From Novosphingobium sp. AP12 (GTDB taxonomy: Bacteria > Pseudomonadota > Alphaproteobacteria > Sphingomonadales > Sphingomonadaceae), in assembly GCF_000281975.1 (NCBI RefSeq), contig NZ_AKKE01000065.1, positions 1-64,000 on the forward strand: a stretch of 64,000 bases of DNA, given 5' to 3'. Below, one piece after another: positions 33,458-42,582 of the stretch. A model generated the notes under the pieces. It was not told the DNA's origin and made no database searches. It saw only the letters and a program-made list of their open reading frames with translations. The first letter of the stretch is position 1. Every line of letters starts with the position of its first letter. The position numbers and the translations under genes were made by a program.

Positions 33458-35023
33458 TCAGGTGCGGCGCCACAGCGCGTCGGTGCGCCAGGCGGAGAAG
33501 GCGGTGCGGTCCGGGGTCACGCCGCCGATGGTGCGCGAGACCGCTTCCTGGTTGTTGGAGAAGCCCCAGATCAAGAGGCCGCCCTTGTCGTGCTGGATGC
33601 GCTGCGCCGCGCCGACGAGCGCCTTGCGCTTCTCCACGTCGGGCTGGGCGGCGGCCTCGGTGACGAGGCGGGTGAACTCGGCGTCCCGGAAGTGCGTCTT
33701 GTTGCCCGCCGCGCGCGGGCCATCGTGCTGCTGCAGGGTGAGCAGGAACGGGCGGGAAACGCCGACGACGGTGCTGAAGGTCCAGTTGTTCTTGTCGGGC
33801 CCCGCGAAGATGGAATCGTCGACCAGCTTGATCTTCACCTCGACGCCTGCCCCGCGCGCCTGCTGGGCGAAGACGATGCCTGCGTTGCCGCCCGCGCCCG
33901 CCGTCGTCACCAGTTCGACCGCCAGCCCGCCGCCGTGGCCGGCCGATCGCAGCAGGCTGCGCGCCTCGGACAGATCGCGGGTGCGCTGGGGGATCTCGTG
34001 GTCATAGGTCGGGTCGCTCGGCGCATAGAGGTCGTTGGCTACGCGGCCCTGACCGTGGAGCACGCGCTCCACCAGCTCGGCGCGGTCGGCGATCAGGCGG
34101 AAAGCCTTGACCACGCGCAGGTCGTCGAAGGGCGCCTTCGACAGGTTCATCGCGAAGCCGTGCCAGGCGTCGGTCTGCGAGGACACCACCTCGAACCGGT
34201 CGGAGGACTTGAAGAACGCCAGCTGCTCGAAGGCGATGGTGGGGGAGACGTCGACCTGCCCGGTCTGCATCGCCTGGAGGCGCGCGATCGGGTCCTTGAA
34301 ATCGATGATCTCCACTTCGTCGAGGTAGGGCTGGTCCGCCTTGTAGTAGTTCTCGAACTTCGAGAAGGTCGAGCGCTGGCCGGGCGTGAAGCTCTTGAGG
34401 CGGTACGGCCCGGCGCCGACCGGATTGGTCACCGGGTCGTAGTCGACAGGCACGATGCCGCCCCAGCTCATCCACAGTTCGGGCAGCGCGGCAAGGCCGT
34501 GGCCGGCCTCGAAGGGGATGCGCACCGTCAGCGGATCGAGCGCGGTGATCGCGTCGCGCCGGAGCGACGGAAGATAGTAGCCGTAGGGCGAGGCCAGCGC
34601 GGGGTCGGTCAGGCGGCGGAGCGAATGGATGACATCCTCAGCGCGGATCGACTTGCCGTGGTGGAATTCCAGCCCTTTCCTAAGGCGGATGGTCCACTCG
34701 GACGCATCGTCGTTGACTTCGGCGAACTCGGCGAGGGCCAGGCCGGGATGGGCTTCGCGGTCCCACTCCCACAGCTTGCTGTAGAGCGCCCAGCCCCGGA
34801 ACGAGCCGGTGCCCAGCGGCTTGTGCGCGTCGAGGTTGCCGGTCTGCGCGCCGGCGATGATCGCGATGCGGGCCTTGCCGCCGGACTGCGGCTTGCCGCC
34901 CGAAAGGGCCGGGCCGGGCTTGCTGTCGCCGCAGCCCGCAAGCAGGCCGGTGCCGAGCGCGAGGCCGCCCGAAAGCAGCGCTCCCTTCGCGAGGAATGAA
35001 CGGCGCGACTGGGCTTCGGACAC
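33458..35023 (-). CDS. Oligopeptide-type ABC substrate-binding lipoprotein (copy 2)
   Basis: A 521-aa family-5 SBP. A twin-arginine motif SRRSFLAKG and lipobox Cys31 (LLAGCG) mark export as a lipoprotein, possibly by the Tat route. Core motifs are EWTIRLRKGLEFHHGKSIRAEDVIHSLRR and TNPVGAGPYRLKSFTPGQ. It uses a GTG start at 35023 with AAGGAG about 9 nt upstream, and the sigma-54 promoter is 36 nt further up. It begins the operon with DszB-like copy 3 and aldolase-like copy 2. There is no permease in the operon; the transporter at 41461-45256 is the likely partner. Confidence 0.85.
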   Translation of the reverse strand: MSEAQSRRSFLAKGALLSGGLALGTGLLAGCGDSKPGPALSGGKPQSGGKARIAIIAGAQTGNLDAHKPLGTGSFRGWALYSKLWEWDREAHPGLALAEFAEVNDDASEWTIRLRKGLEFHHGKSIRAEDVIHSLRRLTDPALASPYGYYLPSLRRDAITALDPLTVRIPFEAGHGLAALPELWMSWGGIVPVDYDPVTNPVGAGPYRLKSFTPGQRSTFSKFENYYKADQPYLDEVEIIDFKDPIARLQAMQTGQVDVSPTIAFEQLAFFKSSDRFEVVSSQTDAWHGFAMNLSKAPFDDLRVVKAFRLIADRAELVERVLHGQGRVANDLYAPSDPTYDHEIPQRTRDLSEARSLLRSAGHGGGLAVELVTTAGAGGNAGIVFAQQARGAGVEVKIKLVDDSIFAGPDKNNWTFSTVVGVSRPFLLTLQQHDGPRAAGNKTHFRDAEFTRLVTEAAAQPDVEKRKALVGAAQRIQHDKGGLLIWGFSNNQEAVSRTIGGVTPDRTAFSAWRTDALWRRT

Positions 35024-35058
35024 GAATGGCTCTCCTTGCGTGGCTGTGCCGTGAGTGG

Positions 35059-35074
35059 AGCAAGGGGCATGCCA
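35059..35074 (-). promoter_or_regulatory. Sigma-54 promoter for SBP / DszB-like copy 3 / aldolase-like operon
   Basis: The minus strand reads TGGCATGCCCCTTGCT, matching TGGCAY-N5-TTGCW, 36 nt before the GTG start. Divergent from 35451-35466. Confidence 0.85.
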
Positions 35075-35450
35075 AGCGGGGATTCGGGCGCTTCGCGGCG
35101 GGAAGGGGGCCTCCAGATGACGGAGCCTGCGCGGTTCTCAGCGGAGGGTGTTCGGTTTGGCGCAGGCGAGGCGGGTGCGCTCCGCGTTTTCCTACATCGC
35201 CGGGCGCTGCTACCTTCGCGCAGGTTCTTTCACATCGTCGATCCCGCGCCAGCCTCGTCCCATGAGCGATGTTTCCGCGCGCATGTACTTCATCAACCAA
35301 ACCGCCGGTCGACGAACCTCGCCACCGGTCGCACGATTATATTTCCGTCATCGCAGGAAGCATCGCGGTGATCAGGAACACCCACCGCGGCTGCTGAATT
35401 CTCCACAACCGGTGCACCCACCGGGCGCCGATGACGGCGTAATCTCCCAC
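35075..35450. other. Intergenic region between divergent sigma-54 promoters
   Basis: This 376-bp stretch holds no credible gene; an open frame on the plus strand from 35148 only runs into the monooxygenase gene and has no family similarity. It contains several TGCGC/GCGCA half-sites (near 35130, 35155 and 35215) that may be part of activator sites. No copy of TGTGCAGATCG was seen. Confidence 0.4.
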
Positions 35451-35466
35451 TGGCACGGTTACTGCT
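35451..35466 (+). promoter_or_regulatory. Sigma-54 promoter for the 35499-38242 operon
   Basis: The plus strand reads TGGCACGGTTACTGCT. The -24 element is perfect; the -12 is CTGC instead of TTGC. It is 48 nt before the ATG at 35499. Confidence 0.75.
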
Positions 35467-35498
35467 TTGCAAGCCTTCACATCAGTGGAGCGCCGCCC

Positions 35499-36710
35499 AT
35501 GACCATCGAATTCTTCGCCCGCCTGCCCCTGCACGGGGAAACCCAGTTCATCCCCGGCGACAACCGCAACCGGGGCGACTGGAACCGCCAGCCGCATGCC
35601 AGCACCGGCGCGGTCTCGTCCGGTGAAGACGGCGACTTCGCCTATATCGACTACCTCAGCCAGGTCGCCCGCGCCGCCGAGATCAACGGCTTTGCCGGTG
35701 CGCTGCTGGTCAATGCCCCGTTCGGCGACGAGCCCTGGATCGTCTCGGCCGCGCTGGCCCGCGAGACGAAGCGCCTACGCTTCGTCGACGCTTTCCACCC
35801 CGGCCACTTCAGCCCTTGGCAGGCCACGCAGATGGCGGCCAGCTTCCAGCGCGTCAGCGGCGGCCGCCTCGTCTGGAACGTGATCCAGGGCGGCTCCGAC
35901 GGACTGCTGCGTGCCAACGGCGAACCGCTGCCGCACGACGAGCGCTATGCCCGCGCGATCGAATTCCTCGACCTCGTCAAGGGCTTCTGGAACAACGAGA
36001 GCTTCCACTACGAAGGCCAATACTACCGGGCCGACGGCGGGGGCCTGCGCGGTCCGCTGGCGCAGGCCCCGATCCCGGTGATTTGCTCGGCGGGCACCTC
36101 GGAGGGCGCCAAGGAACTCGCGGCCAAGCACTCCGACTATTACCTCGTCCTCGCGGAATCGCCCGAACACGTCGCCCGCAACATCGCCGACGTGAAGGAA
36201 CGCGCCGCGAAATACGGCCGCGCCGACCAGATCCGCTTCGGCGTCTCGGTCGACGCCATCGCCCGCGAGACCGACGAACTCGCCTACGCCGAGGCCAAGC
36301 GCTTCTTCGACGAGGGCGTGCGGGCCGGGACCGTGAAGGCCGCAGCCGAGCGCTCGGAGCATATGTCCGACACCAACCGCGAGCGGTTCAGGCGCTACAA
36401 TGGCCGCGAGGTGAACGGCTTCGAAGACCTCTTCGTCGAGCCGCACCTGTGGGGCGGGTTCGGCTGCATCGGCATCCCGCCGGGCTTCGCCTTCGTCGGC
36501 AGCTACGAGAATGTCGCCGCCAAGATCCGACAGTTCGCGGACCTCGGCCTCTCGTGGTTCTTCCTCAACGGCTACCCGCACCTCGAGGAAATCTACCGCT
36601 TGGGCGAGCATGTCCTTCCCCGCTTCCGGGCGCCGAGGCTGGCATTGGCCGAAGATCAGGCGGTCCCGCTGGTCTCGGGCGGCGGCATCGCAGCGCGCGG
36701 TAACGGGTGA
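35499..36710 (+). CDS. SsuD-like flavin-dependent monooxygenase
   Basis: A 403-aa LLM-class monooxygenase of the SsuD group with FFARLPLHGETQ at the N-terminus, an insert with RNRGDWNRQP shared with 9158-10312 (SFNRGDWSPL), VSGGRLVWNVIQGG, HDERYARAIEFLDL, CSAGTSEGAKELA at the flavin site and the C-terminal VGSYENVAAKIRQFADLGLSWFFLNGYPHLEEIYRLGE. The ATG at 35499 is chosen because it lies 33 nt after the promoter and has GGAG upstream. It is followed, with a TGATG overlap, by a peptide-type binding protein gene. The substrate is presumably the ligand of that protein. Confidence 0.86.
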   Translation: MTIEFFARLPLHGETQFIPGDNRNRGDWNRQPHASTGAVSSGEDGDFAYIDYLSQVARAAEINGFAGALLVNAPFGDEPWIVSAALARETKRLRFVDAFHPGHFSPWQATQMAASFQRVSGGRLVWNVIQGGSDGLLRANGEPLPHDERYARAIEFLDLVKGFWNNESFHYEGQYYRADGGGLRGPLAQAPIPVICSAGTSEGAKELAAKHSDYYLVLAESPEHVARNIADVKERAAKYGRADQIRFGVSVDAIARETDELAYAEAKRFFDEGVRAGTVKAAAERSEHMSDTNRERFRRYNGREVNGFEDLFVEPHLWGGFGCIGIPPGFAFVGSYENVAAKIRQFADLGLSWFFLNGYPHLEEIYRLGEHVLPRFRAPRLALAEDQAVPLVSGGGIAARGNG

Positions 36711-38242
36711 TGGACAACCTCACCAGGCGCGCGCTGATCGGTGGCGCAGCGGGCGCGGGATTGCTGCTCGCAGGTTGCGGCAGCCGCAGCGAAGGGACGA
36801 GCGAGGCTCCCAAGCAGCCCCGGCGGGGCGGCCGGCTGCGGCTCGGCATCATCGACGGCGAGCGGTCGGGCAACCTCGATGCCCACAAGCCGCTCGGCAC
36901 CGGCAGCACGATCCGCGGTTTCGCGATGTACGACAAGCTCTGGGAGTGGAGCGACGACATGCTCCCCACGCTGGCGCTGGCGGAATCGGTCGAGCCCAAC
37001 GCCAATGCCAGCGCCTGGGACATCCGCCTGAAACCGAGCCTCGAGTTCCACAACGGCAAGACGATCACTGCCGACGACGTGCTGTTCTCGATCCGGCGCA
37101 TCACCGATCCCAAGCTCGCCTCGCCCTACGGTGCGCTGGTCTCACCGGTCGACCGGGACGCGGTTAAGAAGCTCGACGAGAGGACCGTGCGCATCCCGAT
37201 CCGCGAAAGTCACGGCTTCGTCGCGCTGCCCGAGACCTGGACCAACTTCGGCGGGATCGTACCCTCCGACTACGATCCCGTCACCAACCCGGTCGGCGCC
37301 GGGCCTTATAAAGTCGACAAGTTCGAGCCCGGCCAGCGCGCCACCTTCAAGCGCTTCGACAACTACTACAAGCCGGGCAGGCCTTACCCCGACGAACTGG
37401 AGATCATCGAGTTCAAGGACCAGACCGCGCGCATCGGCGCGCTGCTGGCGGGACAGATCGACCTCGCCAACGCGATCCTGCCCGAGCAGGCAGGGCTGAT
37501 CCGCCGCGATGCCCGCGCGCGCATCCTCACCTCGCAGACCAACGGCTGGCAGTCGTTCGACATGAACACCAAGGAAGGCCCCTTCGCCGACGTGCGGGTG
37601 CGTCAGGCTTTCCGCCTCCTCGTCGACCGGGAGGAACTGGTCCGCCGGGCGCTGCAGGGGGAAGGGCGCATCGCCAACGACCTGTACGCGCCGCAGGACC
37701 CCACGTTCGACAAGGCCATCGCCCAGCGCCGGCAGGACATCGACGAGGCGCGCAGCTTGCTCAAGCAGGCAGGCCATGAGGGGCTGCGAACCGAACTGGT
37801 GGTCGGCCCGGCGAACGTGGCGGCGGCGCTGGTACTGAGCGAGCAGGCCAAGCGCGCAGGCGTGGACGTTCGGCTGCGGCAGGTCGATGCTGCGACCTTC
37901 GCGGGGCCTGCGAGGCGAAGCTGGGAGATCAGCACCGGTGGCACGCTGGGCGTACCCTGGCTTTCCACCGCGCTGCACATCGACGCGCCGAGCGCGGTGT
38001 CGAACAAGACCAACTTCGCCGACCCGCGCTTCGCCACCCTGTTTGGCGAAGCGCTGGCCCAACCGGACCTCGCCGCCCGCGCGCAGCTGGTCCATGAGAT
38101 GCAGCGCATCCAGCACGACAGCGGCGGCCTGCTGATCTGGGGCTTCGCCAATACGCTTGACGGCGTGGGCCCCCGCGTGGGGGGTATCGCAGCGGAGCGC
38201 TCGCACTTTCCGACATGGCGGTTCGACCGGATGTGGGTCTGA
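36710..38242 (+). CDS. Oligopeptide-type ABC substrate-binding lipoprotein (copy 3)
   Basis: A 510-aa family-5 SBP with a twin-arginine N-terminus (TRRALIGG) and lipobox Cys23 (LLLAGCG). Core motifs are DIRLKPSLEFHNGKTITADDVLFSIRR and NPVGAGPYKVDKFEPGQ. A GTG codon lies immediately before the ATG (36707), either of which could start translation. The gene overlaps the monooxygenase stop by one base. It is closest to copy 1 (25227). The end of the operon is 89 nt before the next sigma-54 promoter. Confidence 0.85.
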   Translation: MDNLTRRALIGGAAGAGLLLAGCGSRSEGTSEAPKQPRRGGRLRLGIIDGERSGNLDAHKPLGTGSTIRGFAMYDKLWEWSDDMLPTLALAESVEPNANASAWDIRLKPSLEFHNGKTITADDVLFSIRRITDPKLASPYGALVSPVDRDAVKKLDERTVRIPIRESHGFVALPETWTNFGGIVPSDYDPVTNPVGAGPYKVDKFEPGQRATFKRFDNYYKPGRPYPDELEIIEFKDQTARIGALLAGQIDLANAILPEQAGLIRRDARARILTSQTNGWQSFDMNTKEGPFADVRVRQAFRLLVDREELVRRALQGEGRIANDLYAPQDPTFDKAIAQRRQDIDEARSLLKQAGHEGLRTELVVGPANVAAALVLSEQAKRAGVDVRLRQVDAATFAGPARRSWEISTGGTLGVPWLSTALHIDAPSAVSNKTNFADPRFATLFGEALAQPDLAARAQLVHEMQRIQHDSGGLLIWGFANTLDGVGPRVGGIAAERSHFPTWRFDRMWV

Positions 38243-38331
38243 GCACATCGGCGCAGCGACGTGCGGGCGTGCTGTTGAAATATCATCACGCAGCCTCGCC
38301 GCCACCGTTCAAATCGGCTGTCCTGCGCGGT

Positions 38332-38347
38332 TGGCACGGCCTTTGCT
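38332..38347 (+). promoter_or_regulatory. Sigma-54 promoter for the six-gene 38374-45256 operon
   Basis: The plus strand reads TGGCACGGCCTTTGCT, a full consensus match, about 42 nt before the ATG at 38374. Confidence 0.85.
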
Positions 38348-38373
38348 CTTACGACCGGGACCACGGAGTTCCA

Positions 38374-39435
38374 ATGACCGACAACGTCCACACCATCGGC
38401 GAAACCGCAAGGCCGGAGCGGCTCGACCATATCCTGTTCACCCGCTGCCCTGTGCCGACCGCCTCGGGCATCGCCCACTCGCTCGGCTGGCTGGGCGAGG
38501 AGTTCGCGCGCGATGGACTGCGCGTCGAGGCGCTGCAGGACAAGCCGCGCGCACAGCGCCTGCATCACAACGAGCACGACATCCCCGGCCTGTTCCGCGA
38601 GGGCGGCAACATTCCCGCGCTCGCCGCCAAGGCCAAGGGCGCGCCGACGCGCGTGGTCGGCCTCACCTGGATCGACGAGTGGCAGGCAATCCTCGTCCGC
38701 CGCGAGACCGGCCCGATCGCGCCCGCGCAGCTCAAGGGCCTGCGCATCGCCCTGCCGGCCTGGCGCGATACGCGCGGCGGCAGCATCGCGCGGGGCATGT
38801 CGCTGGCGGGCATCAAGGGTGCGCTGGGCATTGCCGGCCTGGTGCTTGAGGACGTGACGTTCGTCGATGTCGCCCTCGCGCCGCTTTCCGAGGATTCCGG
38901 CGTGAACCTCGCCCACATGTGGTCGGGCATCGATGCGCTCGCCGCGGGCAAGGTCGACGCGGTCTACGTCAAGGGCGCCTCGGCAGTGGACGCGGCCAAG
39001 CGGGCCGACGTCGTGGTGGGCATCGATCTCGATTCCTACCCCAGCCGCCTGACGCGGGTGAACAACGGCACCCCCCGCCCGATCACGGTCAACCAGGACC
39101 TGCTCGACAATCATTTCGACCTCGTCGTGCTGTTCCTGGAGCAGACTTTGCGCGCCGCCGACTGGGCCGCGCACAACCTGCCGGCGCTGCGCGAAATCCT
39201 CCAGAAGGAGACCCACGCCGGTGCCGCCGGGGTCGAGGCCGCCTACCGCAACAACTTCCACCGCTCGCTCCACCCCGACCTGTCCGACGAGCGCATCGCA
39301 CTGCTCAAGCGGCAGGCGAGCTTCCTGTGGTTGCACGGCTTCCTAGAACACAGCGTCGACATCGATGGCTGGATCGACCGCCGACCGCTCGAAGCTGCTC
39401 TCGAACGCCGCGCTGCCCAGACGCGCGCCGCCTGA
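38374..39435 (+). CDS. DszB-like sulfinate desulfinase homologue (copy 4)
   Basis: A 353-aa DszB-like protein with the whole active-site set: Cys25 in FTRCPVPTAS, His65 in LHHNEHD, and Arg75-x-Gly-Gly, with His-x9-Arg spacing as in DszB. No signal peptide. Later conserved stretches shared by all five copies are AVYVKGAS, VNNGTPRPIT and HPDLSDERI. The start at 38374 lies 27 nt after the sigma-54 promoter; the longer frame would begin upstream of it. It leads the largest operon of the window: DszB-like, aldolase-like, SsuD-like, two permeases and a fused ATPase. Confidence 0.8.
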   Translation: MTDNVHTIGETARPERLDHILFTRCPVPTASGIAHSLGWLGEEFARDGLRVEALQDKPRAQRLHHNEHDIPGLFREGGNIPALAAKAKGAPTRVVGLTWIDEWQAILVRRETGPIAPAQLKGLRIALPAWRDTRGGSIARGMSLAGIKGALGIAGLVLEDVTFVDVALAPLSEDSGVNLAHMWSGIDALAAGKVDAVYVKGASAVDAAKRADVVVGIDLDSYPSRLTRVNNGTPRPITVNQDLLDNHFDLVVLFLEQTLRAADWAAHNLPALREILQKETHAGAAGVEAAYRNNFHRSLHPDLSDERIALLKRQASFLWLHGFLEHSVDIDGWIDRRPLEAALERRAAQTRAA

Positions 39436-39455
39436 ACCTTCTGAGGAGAATGACC

Positions 39456-40193
39456 ATGGCCGCTGTAATCCAGACCCCTGCCGAAGACCTGAACTCGACG
39501 GTCCTCGACTTCGCGAATGACGTCGCCCGCCAGGCCGCCGAAATCTTCCGCGCCTACCGCGAGACCGCCACCATCACCGCCAATGGCACTGTCGGCTTCA
39601 TCGAGCGCGTGCCCGGCGAGGACAAGATCGTCTCGGTCAACCTGCCGCACCCGTTCGACCGCAGCATCTACAGCAACGAGCCGCTGAACTTCACAGTCAC
39701 CGGGCTCGACGGCACCGCGTACAAAGGCCGCGCCAACGGGCGCTACCTCAAGGTGTTCAACGCGAACCCGACCGTTACCTCGCTCAGCCACGTCCACTCG
39801 CCCTACCTCGGCGCGTGGGCGCAGACGCACCGCACGCTGCCGATCAGCTACGTGCCGGTGCAGCGCTTCCACCTCGCCCGCGAGCTGCCGGTCTACATCG
39901 ACCGCCGCCAGGACGAGGCCGAGTTCATCAACGAAAAGCTGGCCGAGAACCCCTTCACCCCCGCGATCATCGAAGCCAACGGCGGCGCCACCGTATGGGG
40001 CTGGAAGGGCCTGCGCGATCTGGCCGAGTTCATCCTCCTGCTGGAGGAGGGCGCGCAGATCCAGATCCAGGCTCAGGCGCTCGGCGGCTCGCGCACGTAC
40101 GGTCCCGGCGTGCTGCGCCAGCAGTGGAAGATGTCCAAGCGCTACGACGAGGCTCGCGGCCTCGGCCTGCTGCCCATTACCGACCTCGACTGA
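39456..40193 (+). CDS. Class II aldolase/adducin-like protein (copy 3)
   Basis: A 245-aa protein closely similar to copy 1 (both have TANGTVGFIERVPGED and the VPVQRF...DRRQDE stretch). The HxH pair is His112/His114 (SHVHSPYLGAW); the third ligand position is Gly176 in EANGGATVWG. The ATG at 39456 is preferred over one at 39450 because GGAG is 7 nt upstream of it. It follows the DszB-like gene by 20 nt and precedes an SsuD-like gene by 16 nt. The constant coupling to DszB-like genes argues for a shared pathway step; its chemistry is unknown. Confidence 0.75.
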   Translation: MAAVIQTPAEDLNSTVLDFANDVARQAAEIFRAYRETATITANGTVGFIERVPGEDKIVSVNLPHPFDRSIYSNEPLNFTVTGLDGTAYKGRANGRYLKVFNANPTVTSLSHVHSPYLGAWAQTHRTLPISYVPVQRFHLARELPVYIDRRQDEAEFINEKLAENPFTPAIIEANGGATVWGWKGLRDLAEFILLLEEGAQIQIQAQALGGSRTYGPGVLRQQWKMSKRYDEARGLGLLPITDLD

Positions 40194-40209
40194 TCCGGGA
40201 GCCAGACCG

Positions 40210-41421
40210 ATGACGCGTCCCTTGAAGCTGCTGTGGTATCTCACCGCCCCAGACGGCCCCTATCCCTGGGCCGAGGAAGGGCGCTGGCAGACCGGTTTCG
40301 ACCACCTCGAACAGCTTGCCAGGACCATCGACAAGCTGGGCTTCTACGGGGCGCTCCTGGGTTCCAGCGCGTTCGAGAGCCTTGCCGTCGCTGCCGCGAT
40401 GATTCCGGCGACGGAGCGGATGAAGTTCCTCGTCGCGCAGCATCCCGGCGAACTGTCGGCTGCGGTGCTGGCCAAGTACGCGCAGACTTTCGACCACTTC
40501 TCGAACGGGCGGCTGCTGTTCAACGTCGTCAACGGCAACGACGCCGGCCTGGCCGCGCTGGGCGTCCATTACCCGCACGACGAGCGCTACGACTTCAGCT
40601 TCGAATACTGGGATGCCTTCCGCAAGGTCTACGGCGGCGACCGCAGCGGCTACGACGGCCAGTTCGTCAAGCTCGCGCCGCGCGGCGAGGGCGGCGCGCC
40701 GATGAGCGTGTGGTCGGGGCCCTACCAGCCCGCCGGCGTACCGCTGTGGGGCGCAGGCACTTCGGGGCCGGGCGTCGCCCATTCGGTCAAGCTGCTCGAC
40801 GTCTACCTGAGCTTCGCCAACACCCCGCCGCTGCTGGGCGACAAGTTCCGCCGCGTCGGCGCGGAGGCCGCGAAGATCGGCCGCACGCTGGAATACGGCA
40901 CCCGCCTTCAAATCATCGTGCGCGAAACCGAGGAAGAGGCTTGGGCCCATGCCGACTGGCTGCTCCAGCGCTCCTCGGTCGAACACGCCGAACGTTCGAT
41001 CCGGATGCGCCTGCCGACCGGCGAGACGCTAGAGACCTACCGCAGCCCCGACGCGCAGGTGCAGCGCAATATCGATATCGTCAAATCAGGCCGCCTGCCG
41101 AGCGCCCGCGATCTCGAGGTCTATCCCAACGTCTGGGTCGGGCCGGCGTGGTTTGGCTTCGACATCATGGGGCCGGCGGCGGGCACAACGCTGGTCGGCT
41201 CGGCCGAGAACGTCGCCGCTCGACTGCGCGAATATGCGGAGCAGGGTGTCGGCGCCTTCATCCTCTCGGGCTTCCCGCTGATCGCCGAGGCGCACCGCGT
41301 CGCCGAGCTGCTGTTCCCGCTGCTCGACCTCGACCACGGCTTCGACGTCCCGTCGCTGCGCGTCGGCCCGCCTCGCACGGAAAAGTCATTGCAGCCGGTG
41401 CCCGAGACGGTGCCTGCCTGA
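40210..41421 (+). CDS. SsuD-family alkanesulfonate-type monooxygenase
   Basis: A 403-aa SsuD-like enzyme, sister of 29863-31044 (shared LLWYLTAPDG, FDHLEQLARTIDKLGFYGALLG, TRLQIIVRETEEEAW, TLVGSAENVAARLREYAEQGVGAFILSGFPLIAEAHRVAELLFPLLD). In place of E. coli SsuD Cys54 (GRSCEDAW) it has SSAFESLAV. It is the third gene of the sigma-54-driven operon that also encodes a DszB-like protein, an aldolase-like protein and a full ABC importer, so one operon could import a compound and release its sulfur as sulfite. It needs FMNH2 from a reductase elsewhere. Confidence 0.88.
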   Translation: MTRPLKLLWYLTAPDGPYPWAEEGRWQTGFDHLEQLARTIDKLGFYGALLGSSAFESLAVAAAMIPATERMKFLVAQHPGELSAAVLAKYAQTFDHFSNGRLLFNVVNGNDAGLAALGVHYPHDERYDFSFEYWDAFRKVYGGDRSGYDGQFVKLAPRGEGGAPMSVWSGPYQPAGVPLWGAGTSGPGVAHSVKLLDVYLSFANTPPLLGDKFRRVGAEAAKIGRTLEYGTRLQIIVRETEEEAWAHADWLLQRSSVEHAERSIRMRLPTGETLETYRSPDAQVQRNIDIVKSGRLPSARDLEVYPNVWVGPAWFGFDIMGPAAGTTLVGSAENVAARLREYAEQGVGAFILSGFPLIAEAHRVAELLFPLLDLDHGFDVPSLRVGPPRTEKSLQPVPETVPA

Positions 41422-41460
41422 AAGGGCTCCCCGAACCGATTGCAGCGGCAAGGATGCAAG

Positions 41461-42582
41461 ATGGCGACGATCTATTCCGAGCAGACCCCGCGGGCGGTAA
41501 GCCCCTCGCAGACTGACGACACCGTCGCCCATAATGCAGGTGCGCCGGGCAGCGAGGGTTTCGCGCTGCCGTCGTGGCTGCCGTGGCTGGGAGGACGCGT
41601 CCTTTCGGGATTGGCAACTGCCTTCGTGATCTCGGTGCTTGTCTTCGCGGCGACACAGGCGCTGCCGTCCGATCCGGCGCGGGTCATCCTCGGCCCCGAC
41701 GCGACGGAAGACAGCATCCGCGTTCTCCAGCAGCAACTCGGGCTCGACCAGCCGATCCTCGTCCAATACGGCCGGTGGGCGGCGCGGGCGATGACGGGCG
41801 AGTTCGGCGTTTCGCTCGATTCCAACGTGCCTGCCGGACAGATCGTGGCCGACCGCTTCGGAAACTCGGCGGCGCTGATGGCGATCGTCCTCGTCCTGGC
41901 AGTTCCGATCGCCTTCCTCGGCGGCGTGGCGCTGGCCATCCGCCGCGACAGCCGGATCGACAGCTGGACGATGAACGCGGTGATCCTGTTCAAGGCGCTG
42001 CCGGGCTTCGTTCTCGCGATCGGCCTGATCCTGCTGTTCTCGACGACGGTATTCCCGATCCTGCCGGCGGTGTCGCTGATCGATCCGGCGATCTCGCCGT
42101 TCCTGCAGCCGTTGTATCTTGTGCTGCCAGCGCTGACGTTGATCCTGACCGTCGCGCCGTTCCTGCTGCGGCTGGTGCGCTCTGCGATGATCGAGACGCT
42201 GGAGGCGGATTACGTCGCGGCCGCCCGGCTGCGCGGCATTCCGGAGCGCCGCGTGGTCTGGGGCCATGCCGTGCCGAACGCGCTGGTCCCGGTGATCCAG
42301 GGCATCGCGCTGACGAGCCGGATGCTGCTGGGCGGGGGGCTGATCGTCGAGGTGGTGTTCAGCTATCCCGGCATCGGCAACGCGCTCAACGCCGCGATCG
42401 AGCTGCGCGACGTGCCGGTGATCCAGGTGATCACCCTGACCATGGCGGTCGGCGTTGTGTTCATCAATTTGCTGGCCGATGTCGCGACAGTCTTGGTAAC
42501 GCCCAAGCTGCGTACCTCCTCGCGGCCGCGACTGCGCGCCGGTACGCGCGCGAAACTCAAGCTGAAGGCGGGCGGAGTATGA
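41461..42582 (+). CDS. DppB-like ABC transporter permease
   Basis: A 373-aa permease of the dipeptide/oligopeptide/nickel type with about six helices. The family motif LGLDQPILVQYGRW follows the first helix, and the EAA loop reads DYVAAARLRGIPERRVVWGHAVPNALVPV. The N-terminus has an extra polar stretch of about 40 residues before helix 1. The ATG at 41461 has AAGGA about 8 nt upstream. Together with 42579 and 43472 it forms the only complete peptide-type importer in the window; three separate binding proteins could feed it. Confidence 0.88.
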   Translation: MATIYSEQTPRAVSPSQTDDTVAHNAGAPGSEGFALPSWLPWLGGRVLSGLATAFVISVLVFAATQALPSDPARVILGPDATEDSIRVLQQQLGLDQPILVQYGRWAARAMTGEFGVSLDSNVPAGQIVADRFGNSAALMAIVLVLAVPIAFLGGVALAIRRDSRIDSWTMNAVILFKALPGFVLAIGLILLFSTTVFPILPAVSLIDPAISPFLQPLYLVLPALTLILTVAPFLLRLVRSAMIETLEADYVAAARLRGIPERRVVWGHAVPNALVPVIQGIALTSRMLLGGGLIVEVVFSYPGIGNALNAAIELRDVPVIQVITLTMAVGVVFINLLADVATVLVTPKLRTSSRPRLRAGTRAKLKLKAGGV

